Shown: positions 4,651 through 9,338 of the stretch, piece after piece | How positions within the stretch are numbered: the stretch's first letter is position 1 | How the letters are laid out: every line of letters starts with the position of its first letter | From: Phycisphaerales bacterium UBA2402 | Lineage (GTDB): Bacteria; Planctomycetota; Phycisphaerae; Phycisphaerales; UBA1924 | Length of the DNA: 9,338 bases | NCBI GenBank assembly: GCA_002343715.1 | Contig: DDSA01000248.1 | Span: 1 to 9,338 of the forward strand | Reading direction: 5' to 3' | Program-made: the position numbers and the translations under genes | The notes under the pieces: model-generated | Database searches by the model: none | What the model saw: the letters and a program-made list of their open reading frames with translations, nothing else | What the model was told of the DNA's origin: nothing

Positions 4651-6597
4651 ATGCCCTCCCAGCCCGGCCAGCCCGAGCACAACCCCCCGATCCAGCCGAA
4701 GGTGAGTTCGTCCAAACCGGCGACTCCGTGGCTCGATCCGTCGGAAGAGGGGGTGGCGCGCCGCGCGAGCCTGTCGGACCTGGCGACTTCATCCGCGGAC
4801 TCCGAGTTCTACAGCCCGATCCCCGAAGGCTATCAGCGGGGGTTCCATAAGTATGTGATCGTGCTGGGCACCGTGATGTCGGGCCTGGGCAAGGGCATCT
4901 TCGCGTCGAGCCTGGCGAAGATGCTGAAGGAAAAGGGCCTGACCATCGCCCCGATCAAGATGGAGGGGTACCTGAACATCGATTCGGGCACGCTCAACCC
5001 CTACCGGCACGGCGAGGTCTTTGTGCTCGACGACGGCACCGAGTGCGACATGGACCTGGGGACGTACGAACGCCTGCTGGACCAGAACCTGTCGCGCCGG
5101 AACTTCGTGACCAGCGGTCAGTTGTACTCCGAGATTCTGGAGCGCGAGCGCCGGGGTGCGTACCTGGGGCGCGATGTGCAGATGATCCCGCACGTCACCG
5201 GCGAGGTGAAGCGCAAACTGCGCGAACTGGCCGTGCGCGGCGACGGCGAGCGGCGCGCGGACGTGGTCTTCGTCGAGGTGGGCGGCACGGTGGGGGATTA
5301 CGAGAACGGGTTCTACATCGAGGCGCTGCGCGAACTGGCCTTCGAGGAGGGGCCGGGATCGTGCTGCTTCGTCGCGCTGACGTACATCATCGAACCCAAA
5401 GCGCTGGGCGAGCAGAAGTCCAAGGCGGCCCAACTGGGGATCAAACGGCTGATGGAGGCGGGCATCCAGCCGCACATCATCGCCTGCCGCGCCGGCAACC
5501 CCACCTCAGACACCGTGGCCCAGAAGATCGCGATGTTCAGCAACGTGCCGATGCGGCGGGTCTTCTCGATGCACGACCGCGAGAGCATCTACACGATCCC
5601 CGAGGAGATGCGCCGCGACGGGCTGGACCGCGAAATTCTGTCGCTGCTCTCGCTGCACGACCGGGTGGACACCTCGCAGGAGGACCGCGCCCGCGACCGG
5701 TGGATGGGCTTCGCCAAGCGCCTGGTGGCGCCCAAGCAGCGATCGGTGCGGATCGGCATCGCGGGCAAGTACGCGAACCTGCGCGATGCCTACGCCTCGA
5801 TCGACAAGGCCATCGAGCACTGCGCGGCGAACCTGGGCACGCGGATCGACCTCGACTGGATCGACACCACCGAGATCACCGCCGCCAACGTGGACCAGTT
5901 CCTCGGCGACCTCGACGGCGTCATCGTGCCCGGCGGCTTCGGCCTGCGCGGCGTGGAGGGAAAGATCGCCTGCGTGCGGTTCTGCCGCGAGAAAGGCCTT
6001 CCGTACCTGGGCATCTGCCTGGGGTTCCAGGTGGCGGTGATCGAGTTCGCGCGGAACGTGCTGGGCCTGGCCGACGCTTCGAGCACGGAGTTCAACCCCC
6101 GCACGGCCAACCCCGTCATCAGCGAACTGCCCGAGCAGAAGAAGATCGAGGGGTTGGGGGGCACGATGCGCCTGGGGGCCCAGGACGTGGCCATCACCCC
6201 GGGCACGCTGGCCTCGTTCCTCTACGGCGGAAAATCCAGCGTGCGGGAGCGCTTCCGCCACCGCTACGAGGTGGACCCCGACTATGTGAAACGGCTGGAG
6301 GATGCCGGGCTGGTCTTCAGCGGGCGGCACCCCTCGCGCCCGATCATGCAGGTGATGGAACTCCGCCGCCCGGGGCCTGATGTGCCCGCGGGCACGCCGA
6401 CCCACCCGTACTTCATCGGCGGTCAGTTCCACCCAGAACTCACCAGCCGCCCCCTGCGGCCCCAGCCGATGTTCATGGGTCTGATCGCCGCGGCGGTGCA
6501 GAAGCGCTACGGCGGCACCATCGATCCGCGCGACCCGTGGGCCGAGGACCTGCGCCGCTGGACCTCCCCCGCGCGGCCGCAGGTGCAGGCGGTGTAA
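4651..6597 (+). CDS. pyrG: CTP synthase (glutamine-hydrolysing), divergent synthetase domain
   Basis: A 648-residue CTP synthase (E. coli PyrG has 545): UTP + ATP + glutamine to CTP, the last step of de novo pyrimidine synthesis. The synthetase domain (about 67-345) has the P-loop MSGLGKG with K81, K103, Mg ligands D135 and E209 (GGTVGD), and K256/K258/Q261 and K292 for UTP. The glutaminase domain (about 365-620) has GGFGLRGVEG, the nucleophile C456 in GICLGFQ, the lid GGTMRLGAQ, and H594/E596 in QFHPE. Oddities: a Pro/Ser-rich N-terminal extension of about 65 residues, KLDPY replaced by KMEGY, and the UTP/CTP loop KTKPTQ replaced by KSKAAQ. ATG 4651 has no ribosome binding site; GTG 4753, with GGAAG 5 bases upstream, is a real alternative (614 residues). 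The gene converges on the rRNA methyltransferase with a 4-base gap. Confidence 0.93.
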   Translation: MPSQPGQPEHNPPIQPKVSSSKPATPWLDPSEEGVARRASLSDLATSSADSEFYSPIPEGYQRGFHKYVIVLGTVMSGLGKGIFASSLAKMLKEKGLTIAPIKMEGYLNIDSGTLNPYRHGEVFVLDDGTECDMDLGTYERLLDQNLSRRNFVTSGQLYSEILERERRGAYLGRDVQMIPHVTGEVKRKLRELAVRGDGERRADVVFVEVGGTVGDYENGFYIEALRELAFEEGPGSCCFVALTYIIEPKALGEQKSKAAQLGIKRLMEAGIQPHIIACRAGNPTSDTVAQKIAMFSNVPMRRVFSMHDRESIYTIPEEMRRDGLDREILSLLSLHDRVDTSQEDRARDRWMGFAKRLVAPKQRSVRIGIAGKYANLRDAYASIDKAIEHCAANLGTRIDLDWIDTTEITAANVDQFLGDLDGVIVPGGFGLRGVEGKIACVRFCREKGLPYLGICLGFQVAVIEFARNVLGLADASSTEFNPRTANPVISELPEQKKIEGLGGTMRLGAQDVAITPGTLASFLYGGKSSVRERFRHRYEVDPDYVKRLEDAGLVFSGRHPSRPIMQVMELRRPGPDVPAGTPTHPYFIGGQFHPELTSRPLRPQPMFMGLIAAAVQKRYGGTIDPRDPWAEDLRRWTSPARPQVQAV

Positions 6598-6601
6598 CCC
6601 G

Positions 6602-8812
6602 TCACGGCGCGGTGATGCGCCAGCAGCGGTGGATCCGCTGGTCGCGGTAGTCGGGGGGGATCGTTCGTTTGGTGATCTCGATGACTCTCGCGTTGTGCCG
6701 CGCGAAGACATCTTCATCGAGTTTGAAGCGTCGGTAGTTGTTCGAGAAGTAGACCGTCGCGCCGGGCGCGAGGAGCGGGAAGAGCCGCTCGAAGAGCGCG
6801 GTGTGCCCCTGGGCGACCTCCCAGTCCTCTTCGGTGGATGAACTGTTGGAGAAGGTCGGCGGATCGACGACCACGAGGTCGTAGTGAGGGCCGCGCGCGT
6901 GCGCCGCGAGAAACTCGATGACATCGGACTTGATCAGGCGGTGCATTCCGGGCCAGAAGCCGTTGAGCGACAGGTTCCGCTGCGCCCAGTCCAGGTAGGT
7001 GTTCGAGAGGTCCACGCTGGTGGTGCCCGCGGCCCCGCCCGCCGCGGCGTAGACGGTGAAGGAGCCTGTGTAGCAGAAAAGGTTGAGGAAGCGCGCGCCC
7101 GCCGCGCCCTCGCGGACCATGGCTCGTGTCTGGCGATGGTCGAGGAAGAGGCCCACATCGGTGTACTCGGTCAGGTTGACCTCGAAGCGCAGCCCCCCCT
7201 CGCGGGCGATACTGGTGCGGCGCTCCTCGGCGTGCTTCTCGTGCTGCGAGAGGCCCCGCTGGCGGCGCTTCTCCTTGATGATGATGCGATCCGGCGGCGT
7301 GTCGCAGGCGCGGGCGATGGCGGCGCGGACGGCGTCGTACCAATCGGCCTGCTGGGCGAGGGTGCGGCTGTGCTCGCGCTCGTACTCGCTGGCGTGGATC
7401 CATTCCTCGTAGCGGTCGATGATGAGGGGCACATCGACCTGCTCGCGGTCGTAGAGGCGGTAGCAGGTGATGCCCCGCGCGGGCCACTTGCGCAGGTGCC
7501 GGGTATTCTTCGAGAGGCAGGCCTCGAAATCGCGGATCTCGCGCAGGTCGCGCTCGCGCAGGCCGCCGAAGGCGGGCGAAGCGTCCGTCACCGGCGCTGT
7601 CGGTTCGGGCGTTGGAGCGTCTCCGTCTTCGGCGCTGGGCGCGATGGTGTCCGCGGCCGGGGGAGTCGATTCACCGTCTCGCGGCGGGCGAGGGCCGAAG
7701 AACGTGAAGTAGGTGCACTCGATCTGCGCGTTGAAGAGTTTGCGCCGTCGCGTGGCCCGCTGGCCGACGAGTGTTTCGAGGTCCTGACGCGCGGTCAGGA
7801 TGTGGAACGACCACGTCGGCAGGCCCCGAAGCACCATCGGGAAGGTGCGGTAGAGGCGCTCGACCTCCGCCTCATCGCCCAGGCGGACGCCGTAGGGGGG
7901 GTTGGTGATGATGACGCCGTACTCGGCCTTGCTGGAGAGGGCCTCGAAGGGCTGGCGCTTGAAGTGAATGTCGCGCTCGACCCCGGCCGCCGCGGCGTGC
8001 CGGCGCGCGAGGGAGAGCGCCCGCTCATCGATGTCGCTCGCGTGGATTGCAAACGACAGACGCCCCGTCGCCGCGGCCAGAGCGGCCTCACGAGCGTCGC
8101 GCCACACATCGGCTGAGAGCGCGGGCCAGGATTCCGCGTCGAATGATCGGTGCACGCCCGGCGCGATGCCGCGGGCGATCATCGCGGCCTCGATCGCGAT
8201 GGTGCCCGTGCCGCAGAAAGGATCGACCAGGGGGCGCTGCGGCCGCCAGCCGCTGAGAAGCACCAGCCCCGCCGCGAGCGTCTCCTTGAGCGCGGCCTCG
8301 CCGACGAGGGGGCGGTAGCCGCGCTTGTGCAGGCCGTCGCCGCTGGTGTCGATGGTGAGCGAAGCGGTGTTGTCCAGCAGCGCGATCTCGACCTGCGCGC
8401 GCGGGCCGGTCTCCGGGAGTGTCGCGACGCGGTGCGCGGCGAGCAGCCGGTCCACGATGGCTCGCTTGGTGGCGCGCTGGCAGGCGGGCACGCTGCTGAG
8501 TTGGCTCTTGACGCTGCGGCCCGCCACGGGGAAGGTCATGTCGGGCGTGATCCACCGCTCCCACGGCAGCGATTTCACGCCCTCGAAGAGCGCCTCAAAG
8601 TCGGGCGCGGGGAAGTGCCCGATGCGGATGAGGACCCGGTCGGCGGTGCGGAGGTGGATGTTGGCACGGGCGACCGCCGCCGTATCGCCTCGGAACAGCA
8701 CCCGCCCGGTGGAGATGGGCTTGGCGTCATGGCCGAGTCCCTCCAGTTCGCGCACCACCACGGCCTCCAGGCCGAAGGCGCACGCCGCGATAAGGTCCAG
8801 GGGTTCGGTCAT
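6602..8812 (-). CDS. rlmL: Bifunctional 23S rRNA guanine methyltransferase, RlmKL type (m2G2445 / m7G2069)
   Basis: A 736-residue protein with the layout of E. coli RlmKL (702 residues). It has an N-terminal THUMP-containing region (about 1-160) and a first SAM-methyltransferase domain with DPFCGTGTIAIEAA (197-210) and the catalytic TNPPYG (303-308), the RlmL half that makes m2G2445. The second, RlmK half has YRLYD (451-455), EVNLTEYTDVGLFLDHRQTR (544-563), the SAM motif LNLFCYTGSFTVYAA (576-590) and VDPPTFSNS (649-657), and makes m7G2069. In the family the two act together on helix 74 during large-subunit assembly. A Pro/Ala/Thr/Asp-rich linker at about 374-418 separates the halves. ATG 8812 is the only sensible start, but lacks a Shine-Dalgarno site. 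It begins 25 bases after the S46 peptidase stop, so co-transcription is likely. Confidence 0.92.
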   Translation of the reverse strand: MTEPLDLIAACAFGLEAVVVRELEGLGHDAKPISTGRVLFRGDTAAVARANIHLRTADRVLIRIGHFPAPDFEALFEGVKSLPWERWITPDMTFPVAGRSVKSQLSSVPACQRATKRAIVDRLLAAHRVATLPETGPRAQVEIALLDNTASLTIDTSGDGLHKRGYRPLVGEAALKETLAAGLVLLSGWRPQRPLVDPFCGTGTIAIEAAMIARGIAPGVHRSFDAESWPALSADVWRDAREAALAAATGRLSFAIHASDIDERALSLARRHAAAAGVERDIHFKRQPFEALSSKAEYGVIITNPPYGVRLGDEAEVERLYRTFPMVLRGLPTWSFHILTARQDLETLVGQRATRRRKLFNAQIECTYFTFFGPRPPRDGESTPPAADTIAPSAEDGDAPTPEPTAPVTDASPAFGGLRERDLREIRDFEACLSKNTRHLRKWPARGITCYRLYDREQVDVPLIIDRYEEWIHASEYEREHSRTLAQQADWYDAVRAAIARACDTPPDRIIIKEKRRQRGLSQHEKHAEERRTSIAREGGLRFEVNLTEYTDVGLFLDHRQTRAMVREGAAGARFLNLFCYTGSFTVYAAAGGAAGTTSVDLSNTYLDWAQRNLSLNGFWPGMHRLIKSDVIEFLAAHARGPHYDLVVVDPPTFSNSSSTEEDWEVAQGHTALFERLFPLLAPGATVYFSNNYRRFKLDEDVFARHNARVIEITKRTIPPDYRDQRIHRCWRITAP

Positions 8813-8837
8813 GGGGTCCGGGGGCGGTGCGCGGAGA

Positions 8838-9338
8838 TCACCGCGCGGTGAGTTCGGCGATCAGGCTCTCGGCCCCGTAGACAGAGCGGAGTGCTTCGAG
8901 GATGGCGCGGCTGTCCACCGCGACCGCTCGGTTGTTCTCGGCGTCGTAGACCACATCGCCGGTGAGCGAGGCGAGGTTGCCGTCGAAGATGAGGCCCACG
9001 ACCTCGCCCTTGGCGTTCACCACGGGACTGCCCGAGTTGCCGCCGATGATGTCGGCGGTGCAGGTAAAGTTGAAGGGGGTCGAGAGATTGAGCGCGGCTT
9101 TTTTCTCGATCCATGCCGCGGGGAGCGTGAAGTCCTTCTGCCCGGCGCGGGCGGCGGCCCGCTCGTACAGACCGGCGAACTCAGTGAAGGGCACGGGTGC
9201 ATCGGGGCAGCCCTTCACCGTGCCGTACGACAACCTGAGCGTGAAGGTGGCATCGGGGTAGACCTTGTCGCCGTAGGCCCAGAACTTCGCCGCGGCGATT
9301 CTCGCGTACACCCCGCGTTCGGGGCCTTCGACGCCGTC
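8838..9338 (-). CDS. S46 family dipeptidyl-peptidase (DPP7/DPP11 type), C-terminal part
   Basis: The last 166 residues of a peptidase whose 5' end lies beyond the window; family members have about 700 residues and are exported, the periplasm being the usual site. They remove dipeptides from the N-termini of oligopeptides. The chymotrypsin-like motif GGNSGSPV carries the nucleophile Ser (codon 9033-9035), followed by the family's FDGN...GDVVYD and the terminal RAVAVDSRAILEAL. The residue 18 positions after the Ser is Gly (in FDGN). As I recall, Gly there marks the DPP7-like branch that prefers hydrophobic P1, while Arg marks DPP11, which prefers Asp/Glu. The catalytic His and Asp and the signal peptide are out of view. 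The frame is open to the window edge. The methyltransferase gene follows 25 bases downstream, with no functional link evident. Confidence 0.88.
   Translation of the reverse strand, partial: DGVEGPERGVYARIAAAKFWAYGDKVYPDATFTLRLSYGTVKGCPDAPVPFTEFAGLYERAAARAGQKDFTLPAAWIEKKAALNLSTPFNFTCTADIIGGNSGSPVVNAKGEVVGLIFDGNLASLTGDVVYDAENNRAVAVDSRAILEALRSVYGAESLIAELTAR

Noticed and set aside
2852..4792. 646-residue antisense open frame over the sugar-dehydrogenase-like gene
   Set aside because: It crosses two gene boundaries, is rich in Arg/Ala/Val/His as shadow frames are, and shows no family signature.
5043..6380. 445-residue frame inside pyrG on the same strand
   Set aside because: It lies wholly within CTP synthase and is a low-complexity Arg/Gly/Ala translation.
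5506..6924. 472-residue antisense frame across the pyrG / methyltransferase junction
   Set aside because: Both underlying genes are confidently identified in other frames; no motif in this one.
6884..8116. 410-residue plus-strand frame opposite the rRNA methyltransferase
   Set aside because: It is the complement of a gene with clear SAM-binding and NPPY motifs, so it is a shadow.

Overview
This GC-rich window reads as ordinary chromosome from a member of the Planctomycetota, most likely the Phycisphaerae/Phycisphaerales. That placement is an inference. It rests on the secreted sugar-dehydrogenase-like protein ending in an Asp/Asn/Gly-rich tail (DCNGN...IPDECE followed by two DxNxDGGxDGxDVE units), on a pair of neighbouring bactofilins, on an S46 exopeptidase, and on the patchy use of Shine-Dalgarno sites. 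No mobile element, CRISPR array, tRNA or rRNA gene was seen.

Left part (1-1294): the window opens inside the AAA+ domain of a sigma-54 activator, but the recognisable protein stops at about base 97 and unrelated sequence follows. A gene-poor stretch of about 240 bases leads to a 160-residue bactofilin with a textbook AGGAGG site. A terminator-like hairpin and then a second, shorter bactofilin with an N-terminal four-cysteine zinc ribbon come next. The pair may act together in a cytoskeletal or envelope scaffold.

Middle (1295-6597): an AT-rich island with a plausible sigma-70 promoter precedes an adenylate-forming enzyme of the PaaK/CapK type. Then comes an exported PQQ-sugar-dehydrogenase-fold protein with the Ca-loop tail. 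After a run of GC-rich hairpins comes pyrG, a CTP synthase whose glutaminase half is conventional, while its synthetase half is divergent and carries a long N-terminal extension.

Right part (6602-9338, minus strand): an S46 dipeptidyl-peptidase, cut by the window edge, is followed 25 bases later by a bifunctional 23S rRNA methyltransferase (RlmKL type). The latter converges on pyrG with only 4 bases between the stop codons.

I found no clearly new multi-gene system. The items most worth a second look are the zinc-ribbon bactofilin and its hairpin, the divergent CTP synthase, and the abrupt end of the sigma-54 fragment.
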